Source: Lindgomyces ingoldianus
Lineage: Eukaryota; Ascomycota; Dothideomycetes; Pleosporales; Lindgomycetaceae
Assembly: GCF_010093535.1 (NCBI RefSeq)
Contig: NW_022985218.1
Location: 180,176 to 244,175, forward strand
Direction of reading: 5' to 3'
Length of the DNA: 64,000 bases
Positions 37,501-49,365 of the stretch are shown here, piece by piece. The translations under genes were made by a program, and so were the position numbers. Positions within the stretch are counted from its first letter, which is position 1; each line of letters opens with the position of its first letter. The notes under the pieces were generated by a model. The model saw only the letters and a program-made list of their open reading frames with translations, did not search any database and was not told where the DNA came from.

Positions 37501-38896
37501 TCACGCTAATCGCAGCAACATATTCAACAAATCGAGGCCTCTGATCCAATCCTCCTCTAAGCTTGACACCAATTTGTAGTCACGGCGGGGTTTTTACAAG
37601 ATTTATGTCACAAATTTTCCGTTTATTAGAGAGAAGGAGAAAAGCTACCAGAATCTTCACACTTTGAGATCTTTATAGCCATGGGGAACCCCCTTCAAAT
37701 CTGGCCAAAACAACTGAACCCAACCGTATTTTGAAGACTTAAGAATGATGAGTAAATGCTATTGTTCCCAGGATGACAGGATAAAGTTGATCTTGTGCTA
37801 GTGCATATCACAAAATGGTTGAAGTAGTCACTTCCTCTGCTAACGAATATTAAATAAGAATATTGAAAACACTCTTTTCTTCTCTAGGAATATGGATAAT
37901 TTCGGGGAGTTGAATGGTTGGGTGATTATTGCCTTAACATACGAATGAAAACCACAAAACGCACTCCTCAATTGTCTACCATTCACAATGCCACACTCCT
38001 TCCCAATAAATCATTTACAATTTTCAAAACTACATCCTAATGCCAAACCTCCCGCAACTTCCCACAACTTCCTCCACCCTTCCAAGCGAATAAAAAACCC
38101 TTCCCCTAACAAGAAAGTACGCAAAAATAATTTTTATGAAATTAAAAAAATTACATACGACAGCCCGGCTTCGCGGGTGGTCACCCGCCCAACTACTAAC
38201 AGACCGGTAACAGATTTGTCTTGCGAGATCTAACGGGTTCGCGACGTTTTCTAGTTCCTGTGGTCGTATGTGCTTGGATTGAGATGTTAGACGATACATA
38301 TTTGCGAGGGAGTAGGTAGAATAGGATGAATTGTAGGTCGGCTATGTGAGAGAGAGTTTTTTTGAGCGATTTCAGTCTTCACGAGCTGCGACTTTATGTC
38401 TTGAGGTTAATATCCATAACCGAACCCCGCCAAAGACATGTTCGTGGAAGACAGCGATTTTGATTATATCGATGGAAGCGATCAACACAAAAACACTTCG
38501 ACTTCCGCACAATAAATATCACGTCAGAAAGATGGACCAGAAAGGCACATTCACTTCGAGGTGAAATTTGCTGAATTTGTATGCATATCAGAGGTATCCA
38601 TGCCGTGAGTTGTGACACTGACAGTGTCCATAACAACCCAGGCTCGCCTCATCACTACTCCATCCAGCATGCAGTGGGACCGCGCCAAGACTCCAGATAT
38701 CATATGAGCCTGCCCGCCGACCTATGCCAACATGTTTTGTTTATGAATACCAACCCAGATTTCGAGATGCCAAGGCATGAACATGAATGTTTCATGATCG
38801 CGTAAATGCGCGCCTACTCCTCCGTCAGTGAATATCCGGAGAGAATAGTGAGGCGGGTTGGGGGCAAGCCGTACCAAGAGAGAGAGTAGCAGGCCT
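34527..38896. other. Gene-poor 4.4 kb stretch between GLT1 and CHZ1
   Basis: The longest gap in the window. 34527-35130 should hold the GLT1 leader and promoter. 35300-36300 is GC-rich with overlapping unsupported frames on both strands. 37400-38250 is AT-rich with only short frames. 38300-38896 leads into the CHZ1 3' end. I recognise no protein, tRNA or transposon. Confidence 0.5.
34552..34581. repeat. Three tandem 10-bp units just upstream of GLT1
   Basis: CGAATGGGTA is repeated three times head to tail (the last unit ends in C), 26 nt before the GLT1 ATG, so most likely in the 5' leader. Read on the mRNA strand the unit is TACCCATTCG. It could be slippage, a protein-binding site array or chance. 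Confidence 0.85.
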
Positions 38897-39357
38897 CTAC
38901 TCTTCCATAGCATCATCTGGGTCATTGAAGTCCTCATCGTCCTCCTCGTCATCGTCTCCACCTAATTCCTGTGCAGCCTTCTTGAAATCGATATTCTTGC
39001 CACGCGTGCGACGGCCGCTTGGGATGATGTTGCTGGTGTCGATTTCCTCCATGTTGTCCTCATCCTCTAGCTCAGCTAAATTATTCGTCAGTCCTACATC
39101 TCATCAGGATGGCGCGTGCGGGGGAAATTGTACGTTCACCGCCCTGTTGCGATCTAGTTAGCCTTGAAGTTTGCGCTAGTGCTCAGCCGACAGAAGCATA
39201 CCTCATTCTCGGCGCCAGACTCCTCGCCACTTGAAGACTCCTCAGCAGACTCCTCCATAGCATCTGGAGCCTGCGGGGCCTTGCCCTTGCCCTTGTCAAC
39301 GGCACCGGTGGGGGCGTTGCTCATTTCAGCGTCCTCCATCTTGTGGTCGTCGGTCAT
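38897..39357 (-). CDS. CHZ1: Histone H2A.Z-specific chaperone Chz1
   Basis: Acidic chaperone that binds H2A.Z-H2B dimers and delivers them for SWR1-mediated exchange. Three exons: 39202-39357, 39134-39143 (10 nt), 38897-39075; 345 nt, 114 residues. The N-terminal half is acidic and Ser-rich (EESAEESSSGEESGAENE). The CHZ signature NIIPSGRRTRGKNIDFKKA follows, then an acidic tail (DDDEDDEDFNDPDDAMEE). The middle exon contributes only GGE plus one base; its flanks have good sites (branch GGCTAAC and acceptor CAACAG before it, donor GTACAA after it), and all phases join. Length and motif order fit fungal Chz1. Confidence 0.93.
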
Positions 39358-40812
39358 TATCACGGTCTTAGAAGATGTGGCTAATGCTGTGATTCGAAGA
39401 TACGGAAGGTTGAAAATGCGCAGATTGGTGTGGCGATTGTAGCGCTGGTAAGCTTTTTGTTTTGGGGTGATGTGGAGAAGAAGAAGGTGGTGGAGGGTCG
39501 AGGGCGGCTTTTCAACGCGCTTAACCCTTGTCCCATCACTAACCAGATTAGGAAATACCATTGTCGTTGCTGGGCAACGGACTACCAAACAACTGTAAAG
39601 CGCACTTCGCTGTTCTTCAGCTTAAGCTTTAGCTTAGGCTTACAGTCTATAATTCGCAGTCTCTAGGTACCGTTGAGGCTGATGGTGGCATTTGGTATGG
39701 TCTCGTTTCTCAAAACGAGAAGCGCGCCTGTTGAAAAAGTGCGACACAAGCGATCGATGACTTCGTACAAACACTGTGACCTCCACTTTTTTGTTCTTTA
39801 CACATGGATTAGTTTTTATTTGTCGGCCTATCAATTGGTTAGTGTATTCAAACAAGATTATAAATCAGCGGAGTGCGATAGGTATCCCTTGACAAGCCTG
39901 ACCGGTCTGTACGAAGAAACCAGACCAACTTTCCCCAATAAAACAGGGCGGAGTTCGATCTGCAGAGAGAGAAAGAGACTTGAATAATCTTCAATAAAGA
40001 ACGGCAACAATAGTATATATACCTGGGTAATGCTGGTTTCCAGGAGGAGCTGCAAAGGCCTTTTCTTTTGTTAATTTTTTTGGACTTTTAGATATACTAT
40101 GGCTGTTGTCTCTGATCTTTTGCAGCGGAAGATACGATCTACAATTGGGATGAAGAAGCTGTCACGTTCGAAGACTGAAAATGTAACAGAGTGTAGACTG
40201 AATCAAATGAACATGTTCTTTGCCTAGCCGCTTGACCCCGAGAATTGTCGTATTCTGTTGATATGGCATAGAAAGCACCAGAATCAAATAATCGTCCAGC
40301 CAGTTCAGAATAAGCCCCTTCAACTTTGCCCAAAGCTCTTCTACGCATCCGTATTGTCTTCGGGCACAGGGTTCTTCTCTGAAACCGGGTACGTTCTACT
40401 CTGGACACTCCGGGTTACGACTCCTTGGTTCATGGAACTCTACCGTTTGGGAACGATGCTTCTGCAAGTACGAGCGCAGTCTCCAGAGCGAAATGACGAG
40501 GTAAAGGATTCACCAGTCTGGGGAAGCCATGGGGTATTGAGGAAGGAATTAGGATGAATGACTGAGGAAGAGAGTGCCGACGAGGAAAGGGAGTAGAGAA
40601 AAATGTTGAAAATATAGACCTTCGATACAACATGTTTGATGCGCGTTGCGTGATTGAGATGTTGTGGTGAGCCGTGAAGAGGAAGCGTGAAATCGAATGG
40701 ACCTTCACGAAGTAGCGCACAGACCATCTTCGCCACTTTACGCGAGGAGCCTTGGAACGCGTCTACGCGCCTCAGATTCTCCAACAGCAACACCTCACGA
40801 ATGCTCGCAAAA
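39358..40812. promoter_or_regulatory. Divergent 1.45 kb region between CHZ1 and sepB
   Basis: Both neighbouring genes start outward from this region, so their promoters lie here. Short frames on both strands look non-coding. No RNA gene supported. Confidence 0.45.
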
Positions 40813-43554
40813 ATGGCTTTACAGCAGCGAATACGCGGTCGTCATGCTCGTAAGCCTATTATTTCCCAACACAGATCCCTATATCACTAATTGTGCAATT
40901 AGATACTCCCGGCGCGACCTTCCTTACCTACACACCAAATGGCAAGAAGCTGATCACAGCTGGTGTGGATAATTTCTGCCGGATTTTCAGTACAGGGAGC
41001 GATGATGAGCCAGTTATGGTGGATGAATGTATGGAGAATAGTACAGCTATTGTCGCGAGCGTACGCGCCGTTCCCCCTCTGGTTTCCAAGACTGAACTGA
41101 TTTGGAGGACAGAATGGCTTCTTCATTGCGGGAGCCGAGGATGGAACAGTGTCTAAATACTCTTTGGCGGACAACACACTAGATCAAGTACTTGTAAGGG
41201 CTTCTCTGCCGGTTCGAGATCTTGCATTGAGTCCGGATGGCACCTGGGTTGCCGTTGCGAGCGAGTGAGTCTCCCCCAATTGTCAAGGTTGAAATAAGCC
41301 AATAATGAATAGTGAATTGGTTGTCAAGGTCGTCAATACGCAAGACAATATGCAGATTCAAATCCTTCGCGACCAACCCCGAGCCGTCAAACATGTTGCG
41401 TTCGACCACAGTGGATCTCATCTCGCTGTATCCTGCACCGACGGCAATATCTATATGTACTCTTTGAGCTCAGAAGAGCCCAACATGATCAAGAAGGTGG
41501 ATGGGATGATCAAGAGCCTAGAATCAGATGCAGAGGCTAGTTCGAAGGTGCTATGGCATCCCGATGGGAGAGCGTTTGCAACGCCGACAGCCGGACGAGA
41601 AATCCAGGTCATGTCTTTCAGCGATTGGGAGCGTCAACGAGCATTCAATACTAGCCACTCTGCAGATATCACAGCTGCGGCTTGGTCACCAAATGGTGCC
41701 CTGCTGGCAACTACCTCAAGCGATATGAATCTTTGTCTTTGGGACGCAAAGACGCAGAAGCTACTCAAGAAGTATGCTGATATGAAGGATACGATTCTCG
41801 CCATGGTATGGCACCCAACTGAGAATATCCTATCATACACAAACAACGGCGGAGAACTATTCATTCACACAGGCATTGTGCCAGAAGAACATATCTCTCT
41901 CCTAGAAAAGTCCCTCCAATCAGCCCCTTTCTTCCACGACCCATCCGAAGGCCGATCGGGAAATGCTATCAAGCCGGCCAATGGAGCCACAAATCTCGAC
42001 ATTCCACACCGTCGACCTCTTCGGGCCCAGACCCCAGACTCCCTTGCTGACATCTTAGGACCCATGTCCGACGATGAAGACATGGCTGATTTCGTAGTTG
42101 ATGATGACGGTGCAGGTTACGCTCCCGTAGTGAACGGGCACGGAAAACGTACGAACGGACACTTAGGAGTTATCCCTAATGGCACCAGCAAGCGCCGAGC
42201 CTATGGATCATCCTTTGAACCCGAAATCCACGAAGCTTTTCAGCCGGGCAGTACCCCCTGGCGTGGTAATCGGCGCTACCTCTGCCTCAATCTCACCGGC
42301 TTCGTCTGGACCGTATCCCAAGAGTCTGGCCATCACAACACCGTGACGGTAGAGTTCTACGATCGAGAGTTCCACAGGGACTTTCATTTCACGGACCCAT
42401 TTCTCTACGACAAAGCCTGTCTCAACGACAACGGGACGTTGTTTTCATGCCAGCCGAGTCATAACGCCTCGGCCATGATTTACTACAGACCCCACGAAAC
42501 TTGGACTACGCGAACGGATTGGCGGACGAACCTTCCGAAAGGGGAAGACGTCACCGCAATCGCGCTTTCTGACTCGTATGTCGTAGTAACAACCAGTGCG
42601 AACTATGTACGAGTGTACACCCTTTTTGGCATCCCCGTGCGTGTCTATCGTCAAAAAGCCAGCCCAGCAGTAACCTGTGCGGCATGGCGCGATTATGTTT
42701 TGACCATCGGGAACGGACCTATTGGCGGAGACGGCATGTGTCAACTCCTCTACACCATCGAGAATGTCAAGCGCGACGAAGTTTATCAATCGGGGGATAT
42801 CGTCGCTCTAACCCCTAACTCGACACTCACAAGTGTCTTCTTCTCCGACAATGGCGATCCGTACATCTACGACTCCACAGGAGTCCTCCTTACACTCTTG
42901 CACTGGCGTTCTTCCGGCCAGGCACGCTGGGTGCCTATGCTCGACACGCGGCTTCTCTCGCGTCTTGAGACGGGCGCGAAGGAAGAGTCATACTGGCCCG
43001 TCGCCGTCGCGAACCGGAAGTTTCATTGTATTATTCTCAAGGGCGCGGACCAATACCCTTATTTCCCGCGCTCTATTCTCTCAGAATTTGAATTCCAGAT
43101 CCCGCTCACCTCGCCCTCCGACAATAGCGCCAAAGACAAAGACGAAGACCCCTCGGCCATGAACGACGACGAAGCAGAGGGCGCAACCGGCAAAAAAGAA
43201 GACGACACCACGCGCCTAACCCAAACCCTTATCCTCTCCAACACTCTGCATACTCAACTCTCCTCAACTCTCTCCCATACCCGGGGATCACCCTCCCAGC
43301 GCCAAACCCTCATCGACCTGGAAGTCGCCATCGACCGCACGCTACTCCAGCTCCTGGGTTTAGAGTGCCTGGCCGGTGAAGACAGGGGTATGAAGGCGTT
43401 GGAGATTGTAACGCTTATGCGCGATGCAAATGGCAAGATGTTGGATTTAGCGAGTAAAGTTGCGCAGAGATATGGGAGGGAGGTGTTGGGGGAGAAGATC
43501 AGGGAGTTGGCCGAACGGAGGCTTGTAGGTTTGGAGGGGGAGGATGAGGATTAG
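40813..43554 (+). CDS. sepB: DNA replication/cohesion factor SepB (Ctf4/WDHD1 family)
   Basis: Hub of the replisome linking the CMG helicase to DNA polymerase alpha and cohesion factors. Four exons: 40813-40849, 40903-41060, 41113-41264, 41313-43554; 2589 nt, 862 residues. An N-terminal WD40 propeller spans about 15-300 (FLTYTPNGKKLITAGVDNF, HVAFDHSGSHLAVSCTDG, AAWSPNGALLATTSSDMN). An acidic linker follows, and the Ctf4-type middle propeller starts near RRYLCLNLTGFVWTVSQ. The C-terminal helical part contains VAIDRTLLQLLGLECLAGED and ends LVGLEGEDED. There is no HMG box, as in other fungi. The first coding exon is 37 nt (MALQQRIRGRHA). Length agrees with the Aspergillus homologue as I remember it. 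Confidence 0.93.
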
Positions 43555-45978
43555 GGAGGTAGGTTGGGTTTCTTGAGCAGAATTGAGAGAGGTAAACGAG
43601 CGGGTTCGCTGTTGTCTGCGATTTATAGTATGGCGTTTTGGTGGATTCAATGAATGCATAGGAAGGTCAAGGTTATGGGTGAATGGTGATGTAGCATGTA
43701 TCTGGGCACTGTCACTATTGGATTCACGACCAAATCCAGTACCAGGGGTGCCCTTAGTCCAACTGAACTGCCGACTGCGCCAAACCAATGGGATTCGTAC
43801 TAATCTCAGAGTACTTGTACACGAAAGAGTATACAGACGCACATTTCGCCGACGAAGAACCTTCTCTCTTTTACTAACCACTTCTCTCCGTTTCGGCTTT
43901 CCGCATCTGTTCACTACGTTCCTCTTCGTCGTAGATGACTGCTATATCTACAGGGACATCTCAAACTTTGGCAGTACGCTACCACATTGAGCCCATCGTC
44001 TCACAGCTGTGACGCCAGGTGACCTTGGTCACGTAAAGAGGCAGGTACATGGTCAGTTCTCCAGTATCCATAGACCCAGTTTGCCTTCCGGTGGCTATGC
44101 TTTCTACACCCTTCAGTAATCTGAGTGTGTGTATTCATGCCTGCTCTTAGTTGTACAGATCGAACATATGAAGTAACGTTGGTATTTCAACGATGGTCCA
44201 TATCCCCTCGTTCGTACAAGCGGGTCCCAGAGTCGTCGGAGAGTATATTCCCAGTGACAAAATTGAAGCGGCCGAATCGATCAAGGTCATTTAAAAGGAT
44301 TTCTCCCTTGCATTGGAATTCTAGGAAGAGATCCGTTCCAAAAGCCACTCATCAGGAAATAAAACAAAAATGAGAGTCTTAGATCATTAAGTCGCCTGGC
44401 CTCCATCCATTTGTTGAACTATGTAGAGAACTGTTGCTTTGCTGACCACATCGCTCTACCAGTATGATTCAAGGGACTCAGAACCATGGCCGTACCGGAA
44501 TGGAGACTGAAGGTATTAACGAACATTTCACCCACTTACTGTGAATCTTTTATGATGACTCAAACTCCTCACTTCAGTCACAGAAACTCACCTGATCTTG
44601 ACTTCGGCTTTTGCGGGGACAGAAACCGTGGCTCACGTGATTCTAACAAAGCCCAGACAGGAGATACATAATGCCGTTCCTTTTGTGAAAAGTGCGATTA
44701 TGTTTAAAAAAAAGGCATCATTCTCTAATACTACACACCTATTCGATAAACAACTTAATTATTTATTTAGGTTGTGTATTGCGGCATTGTATAAACTCGC
44801 CATACACGTATCTCAATGGGGAAGAACTGCCCAATTTAACCTTGGCTGTAAGCCCTACATTTAAATACACGATGCTATCTTATGAGTCGAATACGCATAA
44901 CCGAAACAACGGGGCTGGTTATTCAGATGAACCAAGCCATTCCATCTCAATGGAATACGTTTGACTGCATATTCTGGTTCCTGTCTAGATCGAGCCGACG
45001 GTGTGGGCTTGATCGGCTCCGCCCTCCCTGCACTTCGACCACGCATCGTTTTACCATTTCAACGTCTTTTGTCCATGATAGGCTCTTTTTCAGCAGACAT
45101 GCTAAACTACGCGTTGGGGTTCTCAAAAATAGACTCCCCCGGCTAGTAGGCTCAAGAGAACTTATATCAGAATAGAATCTCGTCCAGAAGGACTATAGAA
45201 TTAGCACACTAGGTTCTCACAATCGAAATAGTAGAATGAAAAGTGCTGTCACTCTGACAAGTGGGTCATACAATGATGAATCTTCGATGACCTCCTAGTT
45301 CGATATTGTGTTAGAATCGAGGGCATTGAAGTCGCAAGCCCAGAGTGAAATGTCCTAGATTTGATCTCACGGACTCGATATTATTTCTTGAAGATTTTGT
45401 TATACTCAACTAAAAAAGGCATAGAATATTTTTGTGGCAGAGCCATTCTAGCAGATTTACTTGATGTTACACGTCAGGTTGGAGGGGTGTATTGAGGGGA
45501 TATGAGTTCGTGATTGTTCCTCGGGCAGTAGTTGGGTTTGGATTAGGAAAGTGTGGCGGTGCATAACCCCACTCTCTCACCCAACTCATGAAGCACATCA
45601 GTCACATCAAAGGCCCAGCCAACAGGATACAATTTGTTTGATGAGTGTACCAGTACGCATTAGAGAATCAAGAAACAAAAGAAGAGACCCTTCCATCATC
45701 GTCACACTCTCAAAATGCACTCTCCATCAGCCCCACTTTTGAGAGTCTACAATCCATATGCCGCGCTGCGGTTGCAGTTGCAGTTCCCGACACCGACACT
45801 GACACTGACAAAAAACTCCATCGCTTTACCACTATCGCCAAGAGTTGCATGCTTTCCCATCAAAGCAGATCTGAGTTGAGCTGCTCGACGGAAAGAGCAT
45901 GCGACTAATCAACAATACAGAACTGCAAGTCGCCGCGCCACGTCGCCAAAACATAGGGATACGTTCCAGTGTTTTTGT
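43555..45978. other. Intergenic: 2.4 kb between convergent sepB and alpha-tubulin
   Basis: Convergent 3' flanks. Only short frames, none recognised. A small GACACT-type tandem run sits at about 45787-45811. AT-rich patches occur around 44700-44770 and 45380-45460. Confidence 0.5.
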
Positions 45979-47731
45979 TTAGTACTCGGCCTCAGCACCC
46001 TCCTCGCCCTCGATCGAGTCGGCCGCAACCTCCTCGTAGTCGCGCTCAAGCGCAGCCAAGTCCTCACGAGCCTCGGAGAATTCGCCCTCCTCCATACCCT
46101 CGCCAACATACCAGTGGACGAAGGCACGCTTGGAGTACATGAGATCGAACTTGTGGGATAGGGCGGACCAGGCTTCGGCGATGGCGGTCGTGTTGGAGAG
46201 CATGCAGACGGCACGGTTGACCTTGGCCAAGTCGCCGTTGGGGACCATCTGCGGAGGCTGATAGCAGATACCAATCTTAAATCCGGTCGGGCACCAGTCA
46301 ACGAATTGAATAGTTCGCTTGGTCTTGAGGTGGGCAATAGCGACGTGGGTATCCTTGGGGACGACGTCGCCGCGGTACAAAAGACAGGTGGCCATGTACT
46401 TTCCATTGCGGGGGTCGCACTTGACCATCTGGTTGTTGGGTTCGAAGCAAGCATTGGTGATTTCCATAACGGAGTTAGCCTCGTGAGCGGCCTTGGCGGC
46501 GGAAATGACCGGAGCATAGGCGACAAGAGGGAAGTGGATACGGGGGTAGGGGACAAGATTAGTCTGGAACTCATTGAGATCGACGTTCAGGGAGCCGTCG
46601 AATCGCAGTGAAGCAGTAATTGAGGAGACGACTGGATATTGTTAGCATGCCACGGCGAGATTTGAGGGGGGGGAAGGGGGGATTATTATTTGGCATGGAC
46701 GCTTACCTTGGGCGATGAGGCGGTTCAGGTTCTCGTAGTTGGGACGCTCAATGCCCAAATTCCGTCGGCAAATGTCGTAAATGGCCTCGTTATCCACCAT
46801 GAAGCTGCAGTCGGAGTGTTCCAAAGTCGTGTGTGTCGTCAGAATCGAGTTGTAGGGCTCGACGACAGACGTGGCAACCTGCGGGGCAGGGTACACACAG
46901 AACTCCAGCTTGCACTTCTTGCCATAGTCCACCGAAAGACGCTCCATCAACAGCGCTCCGAATCCAGAACCAGTGCCGCCACCGAAGGAGTGGAAGACGA
47001 GGAAACCCTGCAGACCAGAGCAGCCGTCAGCGACGCGGCGGACCTTGTCCAAGACCTGATCGATGAGTTCCTTTCCGACCGTGTAGTGGCCGCGGGCATA
47101 GTTGTTGGAGGCGTCCTCCTTGCCGGTGATCATGTGCTCGGGGTGGAACAGGGCGCGGTAGGTGCCGGTGCGGACCTCATCGACGACGTTGGGTTCCAAG
47201 TCGCAGTAGATGGTGCGGGGGACGTATTTGCCCTGGCCTGGGGGAGGGGGTTAGTATTTGAGCTCGTCGGCGTGTGTTCGACGCAGTGCAGCTTACCCGT
47301 CTCGGAGAAGAAAGTGCTAAAGCCATGGTCGTCCTGGGCGGCCTTTCGCTCCTCGGTGAGGTAGCCGTCGGGCTGGATAGTTGTTAGCCGCACGTACGGG
47401 AGGGACATATTCCACATATACGTACTTGGATACCGTGCTCGAGACAGTAGAGCTAGAATAGGGGTGTTAGCTAGGATTTGGCTTGCCTGCGAAGGCATCG
47501 GCAAACGCCCCCTCGACTGGCGAATGCGGACAGCGGAAGGGGTAGAGATGGTGATTTCTCGGCGAGTACTCACCTCCCAGCACGAATTCGCGATCTGGCA
47601 ACCGGCCTGGCCGACTGTACGCGTGAAAAGTCAGTATGAGCAGAGGTTCAGGGATGTCCCACCAAAGGCGGTCAAGGCGCGTGGCGCGTGTGGGGGTAGT
47701 GCGTACCGTTCAGACTAATAACCTCTCTCAT
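45979..47731 (-). CDS. tubA: Alpha-tubulin
   Basis: Alpha subunit of the tubulin heterodimer. Six exons: 47707-47731 (25 nt), 47574-47614 (41), 47426-47452 (27), 47297-47372 (76), 46707-47237, 45979-46631; 1353 nt, exactly 450 residues, the standard length. It begins [20 protein letters not shown]. The GTP-binding glycine-rich loop GGGTGSGFG is in exon 5, and the C-terminus is acidic, ending GAEAEY with a terminal tyrosine. The introns cluster in the first 270 nt of coding sequence, a usual fungal tubulin layout. The gene is divergent from PGA1 with 358 nt between start codons. Many fungi have two alpha-tubulins, and I cannot tell from this locus which paralogue it is. Confidence 0.97.
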
Positions 47732-48089
47732 GGCTGGATGGTCGTCGAGTAGGAATTGGGGTATCTGAATGCGGGAGTGCAAACGAGAAGCTGGTTCGGG
47801 GGGGGGGAGGCGGTGGGTGTGGTGTTGGGGGAGCGGGGAGGACGATAGTGTGTTGTCGCGGGACTTACTCGAGGAAGATTTATGTTTTGGGGTTGCACGG
47901 ACCACTCACTCTGTTGTTGCTGAGAAAGCTCAGGGCTCAGAAGCTGCCGCCTGGAGCATCACACCAGCCACGAAGACTCCCCCATATCGCGACGGCCAAT
48001 TGCCCAATGGGACCACCAGAATCCACGTGAGAAAGAATGAACTGCTGCTCTATCAATTGCCCTTCCGTCGTCCGCCCTGCTCACCAAAG
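47732..48089. promoter_or_regulatory. Divergent promoter between alpha-tubulin and PGA1
   Basis: 358 nt between outward start codons. A G-rich patch (C-rich on the tubulin mRNA strand) lies at about 47798-47840, typical of a strong fungal leader. The PGA1 frame is open upstream of its ATG, but that stretch lacks a signal peptide. Confidence 0.5.
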
Positions 48090-48954
48090 ATGCGTGTCAC
48101 TCTCTGGCTGCCCTGCATCGTCACACACGTCTGGACGGTGAATGCCAACGTCGAGAAGACCATCTTCCTCGCCCCCGGCCCTGCCGCGCTCCCAAATGTT
48201 CCCCCGGCTCTGGATGACCTTCGTCTAGACACGCTCGAGCCTGCCTACAGCCCTGTGCTGGAGACGAAGCTTGCTGTCCAGTTCCCCGCTGCCGCTCCCC
48301 CCCGCGGTCTGGAGTCCTGGTACCTTCTGCGCGGCCTGGACGAAGGCCGCCGGTACGAAGTCCGTATCTGCTGGCCTGCTACTGTGAGTCGGCGTCTCCT
48401 CTGCTGGACTGTAGATTGCATGCTTGCTCTGCTCGTGCCGCTCCTCTGCTGCCGAAGCGTCTTTGTTTGCCCTCGCTGACCCCCCAGCACAGCAACCCAC
48501 AGACTTCTGGCTGGACACATATCCAATCACCCACGTGTTTAATACCCCAGAACTTCTCTCTTCCCTTGCCACTTACACCCAACAGCGCCAGGAGCTTGGT
48601 CTGGAGACCACAGGCGTTCTGAAGGAGCATCTGCCCTCCCAATCTCAGTCTGCACTCTTTTTACGAATCCAGGCAGCGGCCTCGTTCTACTCCTCAAACC
48701 GCACTTTGATGGAACATCCCCCGGCCGTGGATGCAGATATTAGTGCGTGAAACCTCTCTCCCTGTGACGTATGCTATTTACTAACACGCTCAGTCCTTGA
48801 CCCCTACATCCTGAACATTTTCCCACGTTCCCTGGGTCCGGTCGCCATATATATCGGCGTGGTCGCGGTTGCAGCCTGGTTCCTCTCAGGATATATCTAC
48901 CGCTGTCTCCTCTCCATCGCTGCAGAACCTTCGCCAAGACCACATACAGATTGA
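48090..48954 (+). CDS. PGA1: GPI mannosyltransferase 2 co-factor Pga1
   Basis: ER membrane partner of Gpi18, adding the second mannose of the GPI anchor. Exons 48090-48383, 48493-48742, 48794-48954; 705 nt, 234 residues. It has a signal peptide (MRVTLWLPCIVTHVWTVNA), a luminal domain (EKTIFLAPGPAALP, GLDEGRRYEVRICWPATQP, THVFNTPELLSSL), and one C-terminal membrane span (GPVAIYIGVVAVAAWFLSGYIY). The ATG was chosen because it starts the signal peptide; the frame is open further upstream. Recognition rests on the ExTIFLxP start and YEVRxCWxATQPT motif, which I associate with the fungal Pga1 family. PIG-X/Pbn1-like is a less likely alternative. Confidence 0.78.
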
Positions 48955-48966
48955 GAAGTCTCAACC

Positions 48967-49365
48967 ATGTCGGCTGCAGGGGCTCCCCCGCCCCCACCAC
49001 CCACCCCGCGCAAAAACTTCGACCAACTCCCCGCCGAGCTCCTTCTGAGCATAATTAGCTATCTCCATACAGATGACTTTGTCATGTTCGCCCTTGCTAT
49101 ATACCCCCTGCTGCAGCGTCACGGTCTTGTGCCACCCCTCACTACCGACATCTACCACCGCATAACCCGACAAGAGCCACCCCCCCCTGGCAAGACAGTG
49201 TCTCATTGGCGCCTACCTATTGAGCTAACTGAGTGGATCATGGAGTATCTCGAACCGGCGGATCGGCTAGCACTGTTGTTCTCGCACCGGGGATTATTTT
49301 GGGGCTACCTGCCGATGCTGAGCAATGAGACGAAGAAGCGACTATGGAAGTCGCGGGAGACCTGA
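48967..49365 (+). CDS. Small protein with two F-box-like motifs
   Basis: Single exon, 132 residues, starting 12 nt after the PGA1 stop on the same strand. A Pro-rich start (AGAPPPPPPTP) precedes an F-box-like helix set, FDQLPAELLLSIISYLHTDD (about 18-37). A second copy of the pattern, WRLPIELTEWIMEYLEPADR, occurs at about 82-101, followed in both cases by a hydrophobic/leucine-rich helix. F-box proteins usually bind Skp1 in SCF ubiquitin ligases; with no substrate domain visible, the role is unknown. The short gap to PGA1 suggests shared transcription or an overlapping 3' UTR/promoter. Confidence 0.75.
   Translation: MSAAGAPPPPPPTPRKNFDQLPAELLLSIISYLHTDDFVMFALAIYPLLQRHGLVPPLTTDIYHRITRQEPPPPGKTVSHWRLPIELTEWIMEYLEPADRLALLFSHRGLFWGYLPMLSNETKKRLWKSRET

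Noticed and set aside
20839..44230. Shared 14-mer CGTACAAGCGGGTC near 20843 and 44214
   Set aside because: Matches of this length are expected by chance in 64 kb; the flanks do not match.
45787..45811. GACACT-type short tandem run
   Set aside because: Too short and imperfect to be more than a microsatellite-like patch.
46690..47364. 224-codon plus-strand frame opposite alpha-tubulin
   Set aside because: Antisense shadow of a highly codon-biased gene.
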